In this document: piece after piece, positions 35,659 through 48,400 of the stretch
Numbering within the stretch: the stretch's first letter is position 1
Layout: each line of letters starts with the position of its first letter
Source: Aphis gossypii
Taxonomy: Eukaryota; Arthropoda; Insecta; Hemiptera; Aphididae
Reading direction: 5' to 3'
NCBI RefSeq assembly: GCF_020184175.1
Contig: NC_065533.1
Coordinates: 43,810,351-43,874,350 of the forward strand
DNA: 64,000 bases
The notes under the pieces: model-generated
What the model was told of the DNA's origin: nothing
Databases searched by the model: none
What the model saw: the letters and a program-made list of their open reading frames with translations, nothing else
Program-made: the position numbers and the translations under genes

Positions 35659-37956
35659 ATATTATATTTAGTTAACCAAACATAATATATTTATTATGTT
35701 AAATAAATAATTTAAACATAAAAAACTAAATTTTAATTATTATAATAAACTAGATTCATACATCTAAATCTTCAATTTTGAGCGATACACTAACTACAAT
35801 AGATAGTGCAGATAAATATATAACAGATTATATAAAAAAAATTTTATTAGGTATATACTATCAGTTCTAACCATAAAATGCTATTTTACCAAGTACAATA
35901 ACAAAAATTGAATTATTAAAAATATTTTCAAGGTATGAATTATATAATCCTAATAATTATGTAAAACCATAATAATATGACAAAAAATGTTCATGTCTTT
36001 CTATTGAGGATAGACGATTTAAGTATTTAAAAATAAGTAAATATAATAAGATCTATGTAAATACAATTTATTATAATTCCAATTTTTGATTTTTTTTAAA
36101 TTATTGCAATACTTTTATTTATTCATTTGTGGTTTATAATTGTATTGAATAATAATGTGTATTACTTTATATCTGAATGCGCAAGTGATGGATTCAATAC
36201 ATGATATATAATATTAAAAAAATTGTACAAGTTAAATATTTGTGTTGCGTATATTTAAATTAATGTAACCTCACTCCCACTACAGTAGATATTCGCTCTG
36301 AATTCGTTCCTATAGTATTGCACAGACCTACACACTTTATAACCGTATGCATGTTGACAAAACACTTCTATATTTTCTATTTCATTCACTTTCTTTGTTA
36401 ACGTTTCTGAAGTGCGTTTTTTCGGTAAATACATTTTTGGTGGGTGGTTAAGGGGCTGGTTGGAAGAGATCAATATAATATATATTATATTATATTATAT
36501 CATATTATACTTATAAATAAAATATAATATTGAACAATTTTGGTTGAATTACAAATATTGAAAGGGGCTACAAAAAAGTACCAATTTTACTGAAATACAA
36601 AACTGAAAAGTCGTCGTTTGGATGTATTTTTGTATGTGATAAATGTATTTATATTTGTTCGTTTATAATAACAACCTAATATTGATTCCAATAAAAAAAT
36701 GTTTAAATATAACTCGAGTACATCAAAACTGATAATGGTATAATTTTATCAACAGTATAATATTGAATTTACTTAATAGTGACGTGCATTTAAATAGTAT
36801 ATTTATATCCTAAATAAAAACGCAGACGTAAGTAAACCCACGGTAAGTTTACACGAATAAAAAATAACTCAAAGTACAAATTCTATAGATACTTTGTGTT
36901 ATACTATCGCCAAGAAACGTGCTTATATTTAATTTAAATTCATTTAGTAACTTTTATAAATAAATATATTTTTTATAAAAATACATTATATATTTTAGTG
37001 TGGAATCTATATATGCGTGGGTGTTAATTAATTATAGTATTCAATTAAATAGAAAACAAAAACTAAAGTGAGCCAATTATGTATTTGTTTAGTTTAAAAA
37101 AAAATCAATATCCTTTATTGTTTTTGGTAAAATAATAGTTTAAAATTAATTTTTCGTAACATCGAATAAATTTTAAAAATACAGATATATCTACTTTATT
37201 GACAATTGACTGTAGTCCTTGATTCAAAATAAAATCTAATATTTAATATCGGTTATTGACAAAATAATGTAACATTTTTAATAACTTCATACACAAATAA
37301 AACAATTCGTTTGTATCTAGTCTACAATAAAGATCAATTCGATAAATTATAATATTTAATTATGTATTGTATCTATTGTACCTATTGTAGGTATCTATAA
37401 AATCATTTTTCCACTTCAACTCTTTTTATTTTTCTTGTACTAGTTGGCTTATAAATAGCGTATGGTTCTTTATAGTTTGTAAATAGAGTAAAATGATTAT
37501 GCTCAAATATAGAAATATTTACCACAGAATAAATAAGTCGTTTGTCTAACTAATCAATATATGAATAATAATTATTATCATTATAATATATAATGTGTTA
37601 TTTTGGCTTCTATATTTTTAAAAAATTGTGTAAATATTTAGTTATGTACTTAAATCGTGTTCTTAATGAAAAGATAATTAATATTATTCATATTAACTAT
37701 AATAATATGAACAACAATGTAACTGTGGTGACATCGGCTGTTAATCATCATTCTAAAAATGCGGTGTTATTAACACTATATTAGTTATATAAATTACGTG
37801 TGGAATCCTTTTAAAAACGTTGAAGGGTGTGAGGTGCAAATCGAGTTTTTATTTTAGGAATGGGTAATATTTTCCCATTTAACTGTTTGGGCCGTTCATT
37901 AATTATGTTTTTTTTATTTTTTATATATACAATACCATATTATCCCTTATTATTTT

Positions 37957-38232
37957 ATGGTTGTCTCCTATACACGCGCTTACAAATTACGAGAAGGGTT
38001 TCTCGTGGAAATTTTCTCTATTGTAACTGTAACAAATCCGCGTAATTGTACGAGTTTGTCGAGAGGGATCTTCGCCCTTACTCCTGAATTGAAATCCTTT
38101 AAACGATTTTTTATTATTTTTATTTCAAACAAAAGCAATCATAATATACGAAAGAATCAAATGCCAATGAGGTGGGAGTGGTGGGAAGTCAACATCGGTT
38201 GTGTGATAAAATATATACAGTACAATAACTGA
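37957..38232 (+). CDS. Orphan open frame, 91 codons, doubtful
   Basis: An ATG-initiated + strand frame with fairly protein-like content: YTRAYKLREGFLVEIFSIVT, NPRNCTSLSRGIFALTPELK, and a tryptophan-containing RWEWWEVNIG. Local GC is slightly raised over 37960-38090 and then falls into T-rich sequence that weakens the middle of the protein. There is no splice evidence, no neighbouring exon and no recognisable domain. It is listed as one of the longer ATG frames with mixed composition, and may well be chance. Confidence 0.2.
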   Translation: MVVSYTRAYKLREGFLVEIFSIVTVTNPRNCTSLSRGIFALTPELKSFKRFFIIFISNKSNHNIRKNQMPMRWEWWEVNIGCVIKYIQYNN

Positions 38233-38539
38233 TAAAAATCAGTAAAACTTTCATTATATTTACGGAGAACGCTATCATATATACGGGATAGTCACATATA
38301 ATATATATATATATTTATTTATTTAAACTATAAATAAGATATATATTATATATATACATTTATTTTATTACTCTTAGACGTTTAATTCTACATCGTCATC
38401 GTACATTAAAATGTCTCTGATAATAATTAAATCAATGCACACATATTATTGATAAGTACAATGGTAATAATTTATTAACATTGTGTGCAAATTTATTATT
38501 ATAGCTTGTACTCACGTTATGCCATGTATTTGATACACT

Positions 38540-38610
38540 GATATACATAACCAAGCCCGTATTCAGGGTTTCTTCATTAAGGGGACTGTGAAAAAACATT
38601 AGTATTATTT
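38540..38610. mobile_element. Possible DNA-transposon terminal fragment
   Basis: The segment AAGCCCGTATTCAGGGTTTCTT followed by a GGGG tract resembles the GC-rich ends of hAT- or piggyBac-like insect elements. No partner terminus was found, so this is a weak call. Confidence 0.2.
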
Positions 38611-38784
38611 TATATCATTTAATAAACTCCATATAACTTTTTGAACAAAATATATAAAGTAACATAGCAATTAAAGAGTAAATACGTATTTAAATAGTAG
38701 TTTAAATTAAAAAAATTGAACAAATAATAAATAAATTACAAACGAATGGTAAATTATATATTATATAGTCTATAAAAAGAGAAG

Positions 38785-39062
38785 GTAAGGGACCAAGTTT
38801 GCTATTTGCATACAGTGATGGAGTGGTTGGTTGTTAACATAATTAGAATTAACCCCTGAAATATGGAAAGGAGTAGAACGACGTGTAAGACGAACGAGGA
38901 TATTAAAAGTAAGTTGGGATAGTAAGGTAGAAGAGTAGATTTTACCAATGAATAGATATCAAAGATATGCTTAGCTGCATGCCTACGGTCAGCTAAAGAA
39001 AATAAGTCAACATTTAGAAATAGGTATGAGAGAATAATAACGAGGAAGGCCATCAATATTTT
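38785..39062 (-). mobile_element. Jockey-like LINE relic, C-terminus of reverse transcriptase ORF
   Basis: On the - strand three frames together show the conserved C-terminal region of jockey/R1-type LINE ORF2 proteins. A PRYYSLIP piece resembles the HDYSPV region. It is followed by DLFSLADRRHAAKHIF, the family's LxxLxDRRxxxDxxF motif. After another frameshift come GKIYSSTLLSQLTF and RSTPFHISGVNSNYV..PLHHCMQIAN, matching GxIDSPxLLSxxNFxVPxRxTR and the final NYGxNxPxxRxxxxAN. At least two frameshifts and one stop make it inactive. The 84-codon frame 38802-39056 is this relic, not a host gene. Confidence 0.68.
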
Positions 39063-39229
39063 ATGTATAGCTAACGAACATCAAGAATTTCCGTTCTACT
39101 ATTTATTTATATTAATTTTTACGTATATTATGAAAAGTGTTTATTAATTATAGTTTTTTGATAAACATAATACTTCAGAAACCTTTCAGGCTTATCTATT
39201 AATTTCATAAAACCAATAGCTGTTGATGC

Positions 39230-39480
39230 AAAAAAAAAACCAACGGGGTGAAGTTAAAACATTCAATTCTTCCACCACAAACCCGGCACAACAGGAACCT
39301 AGGTGACATAGCCTAGGGCGGCATTTAACATTTTTGTATTATAGATTAAAAAAAATAAAATGACATACCTATGTAATTGTATTAAAGAGGAGGAAAAACT
39401 TAAGATTGTCTAGATATGTTTAAACACTTGAGCCGGTCCTGTTCCCCCATATTCACAGGCCAGTACAGTGTACATAACTC
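39230..39480. mobile_element. Possible transposon debris
   Basis: GC-richer patches (AGGAACCTAGGTGACATAGC, GAGCCGGTCCTGTTCCCCCAT) with the look of DNA-transposon ends lie close to the LINE relic. The family is undetermined. Confidence 0.2.
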
Positions 39481-39489
39481 GTCATATAT

Positions 39490-41400
39490 ACATTTATATA
39501 ATATAAGTGTAGGTTATTTTATTAGTTAACACCCGGTATCTTGATTGTTTTTGAAAATATATTTTTTTTTATATCTATAAGGTTTCTATAATATAGTAGT
39601 TTCGAAAAAAATAAATATTTTTGGTATTTTTATCGTTATAATATATTTAATTAATTACTTTTTTGAATGAAAACATTTCATATTCCTGAAAAAATTTCTT
39701 TTGAGAATATTTATACGATGTACAAATTAGATTATGCTCAAGTAGTTAATTAGTTATGAATATTTAATTTTTTGATAAACGGAGTAGAGTGGTTCGAGGG
39801 TAGCCAAACAGTTGGTTTACTACTGACCTGCTTTATTTAAACTTTAAATAATTTAAAGTTATTACTCTTAACGGGGTGTCAATGGTACGAACAGGAGCGA
39901 GTAAACCTCAAAACGACTGATATTTCAAACACACTTCTAGAACTGAAACTGGAACAAAACAAAAAAAATTTAAAATTATTAAAACTAACAAGTTTAAGTG
40001 ACAAAATATAATCAAAATGTAAAATTTATATAATATAATGTAAAAACTTTAAATAACTATGAATAGTAATTAAGATGCTATGACTAATGGCTCTTGCTGC
40101 AGCCAAGTTGTATTTAAGAACAATAAAAAAAAAGTAATTACTATACTTTTTCAAAAATCGATTTTTATAAATCAGTTTGAAAAATATTATTACTTTTTGA
40201 ATCAATAGAAATTAAAAATATACTTATGCTGTAATTAAAAAAAAAATTTAAATTTTCAATGATGATAAGGATATAAAATATAGAAAAATATATATTTATT
40301 TTTTAAAAATAATATTTAATTGAGAAAAGTTTTACGAAAATAAAACTTTTATATAGGTACATAGTTTTTACTTTATTGTGATAATGAATGTTAAGAGTTA
40401 AAATTTATTATAATCACCTATATTATGGCAGAGTGATGTATACAATAATAAGATTAATTTTTAATTAGTATTTTTAGCGTTTAAAAGTAATATTGTTAGT
40501 CGTTACATACTAATTAGATTTAGAACTATTGTTATTCGTAAAATTGTTGGTTTACATTTTAAATTTATGATAGAAAACTAATAATTGCAAAACTAACTTT
40601 TATTTGTGCAAACATAATATTTAATGTTATATTTTATAAATTATGAATGTGTGTCCTTTATGTATTCAATAATTTCTGGAATAAATAATATGAGTCTTAA
40701 AAGTTTAACGAGAAAGTCAGTACGAGGGAATATTCTAATACATATTATAGTAATACCTATAGTTTATATATATAGGTAGATGGGGGAAAAATACAACGAG
40801 ATACCACCCATTATTATTACACGTCCGTAACAGCTAACAGGTTGCTAAACAGAAACGGCAGGGTATAAGAATTCGAAGAGACTTCTTCTTTTTTTTTTTC
40901 TTATGACATTTTATTATTTCCATCAATTTACGTTCGACGAATCGTGACTCACGTACCTATATGTATATATATATATATATATATATGCTTTGGTCGTGTG
41001 ACATTCGATTAGAAAATAAAAGCGCTTAAAGTTTTCCACTATACATAAACCATTTACACGGCTTCACGTGAATAAAATTTCGCGTATACAAAGCCGTATA
41101 ACTTTTTTTTTTTTGTAAAATTGTATACACACAACATCACACTCGTCGTACATAAACGTGTTATATATAGCATTATACACTTGCACATACATGTAAGTAC
41201 GATTGTCATATATTCTATTATAAATAATATATACTTACACACAGACAGATATAGGTAAACGTACACAATATGCACGTGTACACATACACACCTGTTTGAG
41301 AATCGCGTTTGGACACGTAGGTATAAAGCTGTAGGTACGTATTTGCGCGGTAAAACAATTTTATGATAATGCAATAACCTGTAACGCGTAACTGGTTTGC
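39490..41400. other. AT-rich intergenic sequence
   Basis: No gene supported. It contains (TA)n at 40965-40986 just before the GC-richer block at 41.0-41.6 kb. Confidence 0.55.
40965..40986. repeat. (TA)n microsatellite
   Basis: About eleven TA units. Confidence 0.9.
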
Positions 41401-41402
41401 AG

Positions 41403-41460
41403 GTTGGCAAGCGAGTGATGGGCGTAGTAGGTGCAAGTATGACGAAGTGCATAACACCAC
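41403..41460 (+). CDS. Candidate internal exon, unidentified
   Basis: An AACTGGTTTGCAG acceptor (AG at 41401-41402) and a perfect GTAAGT donor at 41461 enclose 58 bases. In phase 0 they read VGKRVMGVVGASMTKCITP plus one base. A second frame is also open, so a noncoding exon is possible. With the one leftover base it joins in phase to the candidate at 42513, giving ...CITP-L-FENNGVNRINVYIL and a stop. The exon lies in a GC-richer, CG-containing block. The opposite strand carries a 166-codon open frame, treated here as not coding because its middle is a CA/TA-rich simple-sequence tract. Confidence 0.33.
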
Positions 41461-41973
41461 GTAAGTAGGGTATTTTTTTTATTTTCTGAGAGACAATAAA
41501 CTTCCCGAAAAACGATCCCCAAACCATCGACTTATATCTGTAGCGGCCGACCAAAGATGTCGTATCGCGTCAAAAACATAAGCACCCCGCGATTGCGTCC
41601 CGACACACGCATAAGTGGCATGTAATGCATAACAAAACAATTTATAATGTTTTATTTATTTATTATTATTATTATCATTATCTTTTTTTATGTTGTTTTT
41701 ATGAACTATAAACCTTCGTTTGTGCCAAATATTGTCGGCACGTGTAAAATACATAATATCTAGCATTAGTAGTATTATGGGTTAACAATATTATACTATT
41801 GTATTCAAATAAAAACTAAAAATACCTGAGACTCAGTGGGTACATTTATATAGACATAATATAGTTTTAATAACTACAATAAAACAGTATTTCCTACCTA
41901 CTGCGTGCGTGCCACAATCGAGTTATAAAAAGTCACTTTGGGACGATCCTCACAACGACTCGGTGGACATTGA

Positions 41974-42198
41974 ATGAAGCAAGCCTGCAAGATAGGTGAC
42001 GACAGATGTCAGTCAAACCACTGTTTTTCGCCAAATGTAATGCACAATAGTATTGTTTGGTCGAGATACAAACTCGATAGACGTCAAGGGGTATTGTACA
42101 GTATTGGGATAACAATCCCTAAAAAAAAAAACAATAAAAAACAACCGACTAAAAATTCACGGAATAAAAAGGCCAAGGAACAAAAAATCTATGAATAA
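41974..42198 (+). CDS. Orphan ATG frame, 74 codons, running into repeat
   Basis: The first 50 residues have balanced composition (MKQACKIGDDRCQSNHCF..., then ...SIVWSRYKLDRRQGVLYS). The last 20 are lysine/asparagine-rich because they come from the A-rich arm of the inverted repeat at 42.1-42.5 kb. There is no splice or domain evidence, and I would not rely on it as a gene. Confidence 0.18.
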   Translation: MKQACKIGDDRCQSNHCFSPNVMHNSIVWSRYKLDRRQGVLYSIGITIPKKKNNKKQPTKNSRNKKAKEQKIYE

Positions 42199-42465
42199 AA
42201 AAACCATGGATAAAAAAATAACACTAAATAAGCTATAAAGAATATCTCGTCTAACATCCAAGAAAAATTATATTATAATATATGTAGTTATGACTTTGTT
42301 GTTATGGTCATTTGATAAATATTAAATAATATATTGATAAATTTTAAAATACATAAAGTACATTGTATGGAATCGTTTGAATTTTTTATCCAGTGGCATT
42401 TTTATCAATTGCTTTTTAACCGTGGCTTTTTTTGCTCATGATTTTTTTGTTGGTGGCTATATATC
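42130..42465. repeat. Inverted-repeat element with A-rich wordlike arms
   Basis: The left arm (about 42150-42220) is built from phrases such as CACGGAATAAAAAGGCCAAGG and CCATGGATAAAAAA. The right arm (about 42380-42460), read as complement, gives GCCACGGTTAAAAAGC and GCCACTGGATAAAAAA. The arms are imperfect inverted copies about 80 bases long with roughly 160 bases between. It is probably a small nonautonomous DNA element. The exact ends are unclear. Confidence 0.5.
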
Positions 42466-42512
42466 CTAGATTCACATTATGCGAATTCCCCTGTCTGTAC
42501 CACTGTTCGCAG

Positions 42513-42559
42513 TGTTTGAAAATAACGGAGTCAATCGCATTAACGTTTATATTTTGTGA
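42513..42559 (+). CDS. Candidate terminal exon downstream of 41403-41460
   Basis: CCCCTGTCTGTACCACTGTTCGCAG (AG at 42511-42512) is a good pyrimidine-rich acceptor. With one base supplied by the 41403-41460 exon the frame reads L-FENNGVNRINVYIL and stops at TGA 42557-42559. In another frame the segment is open to a GTAAGC donor at 42603 (30 codons, CLKITESIALTFIFCER...), so reading frame and role are unresolved. Between the two exon candidates lies the inverted-repeat element, which would sit in the intron. Confidence 0.28.
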
Positions 42560-43311
42560 ACGAAAATTTATAAACGTCACTTTTATTAAATATAACGTAA
42601 ACGTAAGCTAAATTCACATTGACAAAATACTTGGAACCATTTCACTGTCGTTCAAATCTAATAATTTTTTTTTTAATTTAATTTTTAATAATAATAATAT
42701 TATTACTTATTATGCTGTTAATATTACCATCATTCTATCTACAAACTATAATATTTACTATATCGTAAGCAATCAAGATTTTTTTTCAAAATATTTATCA
42801 AATTTAAAAAATAAATTGTACGGAACTATGGAAAATTAATTGTAGGGGATGCACAATTATAACAACAATTGCATGCATTTCAAAATGACTGTTACTCGAT
42901 TACAATGAATCTGGTCGTTGTTTTCGGTCAATGTTTCCAAATATAGCTTGTAAAATACACAAGGGATTTATCAAATAGGTAGGTACGTTTTTTTTTCTAT
43001 TTTAGTAATATTTTTTCTACATATTTTTACGACGGGTAAAATGCACTTTGTATTCCTTATTTCAAAGATCTCGCAGTTTTTATATTATAAAATGAGGATT
43101 CCTGATCCACGAAAAACCTCCATCATTGAATATTTGGATACATTAATTTCAAGTCGTAGTTTTTGTGAAACCACGAACCATAATTAATTAGGTTGACTAT
43201 AGGTTAATCTTAGCCTATGTATCGATCACACTTATAGTAAATTGATCTAGATAAATGTACTATATAGTATGCACTGTGTACTATTATGTTTACACATGAT
43301 CCCAATTGCAG

Positions 43312-43358
43312 TTAGTAAGACTTATCGACAGCAATAGTCGATATTACTACCCGTTTGG
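43312..43358 (+). CDS. Candidate microexon
   Basis: A CCCAATTGCAG acceptor (AG at 43310-43311) and a GTGAGT donor at 43359 bound 47 bases that read LVRLIDSNSRYYYPFG in phase 0, leaving two bases. It is compatible with the 42513-42602 alternative frame. Short length keeps confidence low. Confidence 0.22.
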
Positions 43359-44843
43359 GTGAGTATGTATGCCTTGCCATATGTGGATATAGTACAGTAA
43401 TATGTTATGCCATACGTGCAGTAATCGTTATTGTAGCCTATCAGAAAATGTTTTAAATATATTTTTATTTACATTTAATATGATAATTTGTATTTATTTA
43501 ATTTAGCTTTTTTTTTCTTATAAATTTGATGAGTATCTCAGTGATTATATTGAATTAAAGTAAAAGTATTTAACTTCCATTATAATAGGTATAGCGTATA
43601 TATTAATATATTAATAAACGTTTGTTGTTTAATAATTATAATATATTAAAACAAATTTTAAAGTTATTCATATCTTAGGTATTTTTTAGTTTTATCTAAG
43701 TACCTATAATACTAAAGATGAATGGATATGATATTATATAAAAAGTTTGTGAACATGAACGACATCGTTTTTTACGCATTGCACATGAACATGAACAAAT
43801 TCAATTTTTCAAATGAACTTTCTGACGCTGGCTGTAGTCAAGTCACGATGAATATGCGCTTCATAAATTTTTTGTATAAAATATAGATATTTAAATGAGA
43901 AATACCCAAATTAGATTAATTTAGATGATGGCTGTAGCCATTTTGATCAACAGTCTATTTTCCTTTAAAAATTAAAAATTAAAAATAAACCTTGTCCATT
44001 TTTTTACACTTTTAATTATCTTCCATTAGTTCCATTAATAAATTAAGAATTTAATAAATATATTATTAATTCAAATTATATATAAAAACAAGAAAAAAAT
44101 ATTTTCCTGAGAATTATCAACAATTAAATTGTTTTTTATAACTATATAGGTACAAATTATTCAGCAACAAATGAATATCAGTTAAAAGGAAAACTATATT
44201 AGACAAGTTAATAGTTACTTTACATTTTATAATTACCTAGAAATATTTTCATTTAACCGTTTCTTTAACTTCGATTTTCGTCTAATGGCATAGTGTCATC
44301 CTTGCCTTACTTTTCCTTTTTATAATAATATGGTACACAAAACTATAATACTAGTGTTCACTAAATATATAATAATACTGCCTAAATATTTTAACACTCG
44401 TAGAAAGATAGCAATAGAAGAAGTCCAAAAAAAAAAAAATATTTATAGAACAATGGATGGTACGAAAAATAGATCTATCCAATGTAACACGATTAAAATA
44501 GTAATATATATATTAAGTCAATTATTATGTACGCGTATGTTAGCAAAAATATATTTAGACACCGATCATGATAGGTATCACGTATACTCTTGTTATCTGA
44601 TCAAGTTACTTCCTTCGGTTGTATTGATAGGTTAAGAATAACGAGAATAACGAGAACCGACAATCGCTACCCTATTTATATAGCAACATTCAGTGCAGGT
44701 GAATATTAAAAATTAAAAATACCTTGAATTCCAAGAATAACATACGTATTCAATAATTTATGCGATTTAAAATGTAATTTTCGTCTGCTTCATTTACGTA
44801 GAACTAGTACCTACTCACGACGTCATTCATTCCACCTACTTAC

Positions 44844-44906
44844 CTTTGGTATATTTTACCGAATAATGGCCTTATACCATAACGTGCTATGTATCATCAC
44901 CGTATA
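44844..44906 (-). ncRNA. Possible noncoding exon bounded by strong splice sites
   Basis: On the - strand TTTTTTTTTACAG (AG at 44908-44907) and CCAAAG|GTAAGT (GT at 44843-44842) enclose 63 bases. All three frames contain stops, so it cannot be an internal coding exon. It might be a noncoding or UTR exon, or a chance pairing. Confidence 0.17.
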
Positions 44907-45457
44907 CTGTAAAAAAAAATGTAGGCACTAAATTGTACATTACTTTAGAGTATAAGCCTGTATAGATCATAATATGATCATTTATAATATTTTCTAGTTT
45001 GACAGCATAACGCAAAAATAAAAATAAATTCGATTTTATTTTTTAGCAACTTCGTTATTAAAAATATGTAGAATATTTTCGATTTCTTTATAAATTATGT
45101 TTTAAATATCGAAATAATACTGTATAGTAGATGGCAAATAAAATTATCAATATTTCTTCAACTTAATAATTAATAATTGCTTGAAATATTACGTATCTAC
45201 ACAATTAATATTGTACACTAGTGAAGTTGCAACATATTATGTACGTTGTATGAACACTATTATACATAATATTATATATATTTATAACTGATATCTATAT
45301 AGTACTATATTCGATATAATATTATGATGATAATTAAGTATTATACAAATGTTGTTTTGGACTTTTAAACAATTAGTAGTATTTGTTGCTGTGGCCGTTG
45401 GCAACACAAACAAAAACTGGTTTAATAATAACTAGGTAGGTATACTATTTACAATCG

Positions 45458-45471
45458 CCCCCCCCCCCCCC
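45458..45471. repeat. C homopolymer
   Basis: Fourteen consecutive C in an AT-rich setting; prone to length variation and sequencing error. Confidence 0.9.
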
Positions 45472-48400
45472 AATTAAAATTATTTTTTTGAACGAATATT
45501 ATGATACTAGTATAAAGAAAAGTATATGCACACAATACAATACTAAGTACCTAAATAATACAAAAGTAATTACACAACATGACATAGGAATAAAAAAATT
45601 TTTTTTTTAAGCGCTGTGTGCGAAAAATTCAATAATCAATCACCAGTTAGGTGTACAGTGTACACGAGGTGTACGAGTGTATGTGGATTTTAAAGTTACA
45701 TTAATATATGTTTTTAAAATATGTTTAATTAAACTATACTATAATTTTTACTTTTTCATTATATTTTTTCGTTGTTTTTCCCTCGATCTCATTGCAAACG
45801 TATTATACGTATTAAAACACTAAATTCAGTTTATACTTTATAGGCGCGAGCACATTATGTATTTAGCGTGCATTTTATTTAATAAGTATGCTTACAATTT
45901 ATTATAATTATAATATAATAAATTAAAAGACAAATAAAAACGTATAGGTGTTACTATGTGTAAAAAAATATATAGTACCTACTGACAATCCACGCTTTAT
46001 ACTATATATAGTAAACGTGCGAAGTGTATGCAGGAGTTATTTAAGTAGGAATATATATGTAGGAATTCAAAAAAATAAGTGAAACATTCAAGGTAGAACA
46101 AATCTGATACTATTTTACATTTTAAGAAATTAATGAAACCTTACGTAAATATATTTTTAGATAATAATAAAATTGTATTCATCAAAATTTTATATTCTTT
46201 CATAATATTATTTTGATAGAAAGAGAAACATTTGGAATTCTATTTAATTTATGACGTCCTAAGTATCTTTTTTAACGATCCAATTATTCCAATTATTATT
46301 CTACACATATTTTTCACTTGTTGTGTGTATATTTCTGATTTATTTAATAAACGGACAGTTTTAATTTTTTTACAGCTATTTTTTTTTTTTTTTTAATGAT
46401 TTCAAAAACAGTTTTCATTCAAAACCCATGATATATAGGTACACGTATTTTGTACTTGGAGTGATACACCAAGCATGTTCACCCCTTTTTTCTCCAATAA
46501 CACCACTTTCAAAATCTGATTTTCGAAAAAAATTATATATATATATATAGGTATTAAATTTAAAGACCATATTTTAAAATTCTTGAGATTTTTTTTATAT
46601 TTATGTGTTATGTACTTATGCAGAGTTATAAACTTCTATTTTTCAATGGATATTCAGATATTGGTATATTATAGTAAATTAAAAATGTAATTAATTAACC
46701 TATCAATACTTATTATTTTCTAAAAAATGATCCAAATATTGAAATATATTAAGTATTAACACTAGATTCGATATTAAATTTTTGTATATTTTTTTAAAAC
46801 TATTTTTAAGGACTATTCTCTTCAGTATTAACATTTTAATGACTAAAAAACTAATCGCTCAAATTTTTAATAAATACATCCAAATGTTCAAAACAATTAT
46901 ACTCTTTGTAAGTAATAAAAAAATTTCAATAATTTGTAAATATGGCGTCGAAGTATATTTAAAAATTCTAAAAATCAGAATTTGAATTTATTTAATATTA
47001 AATTTTATAAATAATGATGAGTAGTTGGGCGAATCAACCTGTGTTAAAAATAATACTTTAATATTATTCACTGTAAATTTAAAAGTTATGATAAACTAAT
47101 ATTATTTGTTACGTTTAATAAAAAAATAACAAGTAGGTAACATAAAAAATAAGACATATTATTAAAAATAAAATTTTATACTAATGTCCATGCATTTTTG
47201 TTCATTATACTATAATATTTATAGACCATTTTATTATTTACGTGGAAAAAATGTTTCAATGTAAATTCATTTATACAGTTTATTCTTTGATCCACTCATA
47301 ATGTAAAGAAATAGTTCATAAATAATAATTATTATGCTCCTACTACTTCAAAAATAATGTGTTATGAGATCAAACAAATAATGAACTCAAGTTCTATAAT
47401 TATTTCAAAGTTTTAGTTACCAAAATTATTAAGAAATGTGGTAAGTGGGTAGGTGGCAAAAGAAAAATAATCTACCTACGGTGACAGAACAATATTACAA
47501 CTTTAAAATTCACTACTGATATTTCATTGTAGATATATTATTAAGAATAAAAATTTACATCGTTTATTTAATGGTATATATAATAAAGATGTGTTTATAT
47601 ATACAAAAACATTATACCTACTAAATAATAACAAAAAAACATAAGCTCTATTAAAATAAATCTAAAAAGACAAATATTATCGTTAAATGAAAACATAATT
47701 CCACATTTTAAACTTTAATTTATATACATATTTTTATTGTAGCTAAGTTTAGTTTAATATACATATTCGTAAGATATTATTAAAGAAGAAGAATGAATAA
47801 AGTATAAGTAACCACTCTATTGTGAAATATGAGTATCACTGACGTACGAGTAGGTAAGTCTCTATAATTGATGTGTTGAATTTTAATTCAATAATCAATC
47901 ATTAGGTACATACGGAAAAAAGGTTTTAAGCTAAGTTGGTCTATTAACCTATTATTTTATAAATATTTTACTGATTTTCATTTTTATAATTAATCATTTA
48001 ATTTACTATTGATAATTTATGATATAAACTATAAATAAACAAAGGCAAATCATTAAGAGGCTCGATGCCAGATTCTCAGATTTTCTACAATTCTATAAAA
48101 TTAGAAAATTAAATTTTGTATTTTAGTTATCACCTTATTTAAAATACTTTTCCACTAATTAACTACCCGATACCTATTTAAGGGGAGTTTATAGGGAGTA
48201 TTATATAAAAAAAAAAATGACTTCACGGGAATAATTCTCAGGCCTTGTAGAATTGTCGAGTTTTGGTATTTTTATTTGAAAGAAGAAGACTTTCTACACG
48301 CCGCATCGAACTCCGATTTTTATTTTATTCAAAATAATAGTAAAATATAGTTTATACAAACTTGCTTAAAATTTTATTATTTTTGAAGATAAATTATACA

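Larger units (their letters stand above)
30561..37950. other. AT-rich intergenic sequence
   Basis: More than 7 kb with no supported gene. It contains (TATAA)n at 34889-34912 and (TA)n at 35639-35658. The - strand frame at 36255-36473 is mentioned under findings. Confidence 0.55.

Noticed and set aside
41054..41554. Longest open frame (166 codons, - strand)
   Set aside because: Starts at TTG. Its middle is Val/His/Tyr/Cys-rich because it reads a CA/TA-rich simple-sequence tract, and an exon with strong splice sites lies on the other strand. Length alone is not convincing, although the stop-poor strand is unusual.
46440..46475. CTTGGAGTGATACACCAAG hairpin
   Set aside because: Five-base stem; probably part of an old repeat but no second copy identified here.
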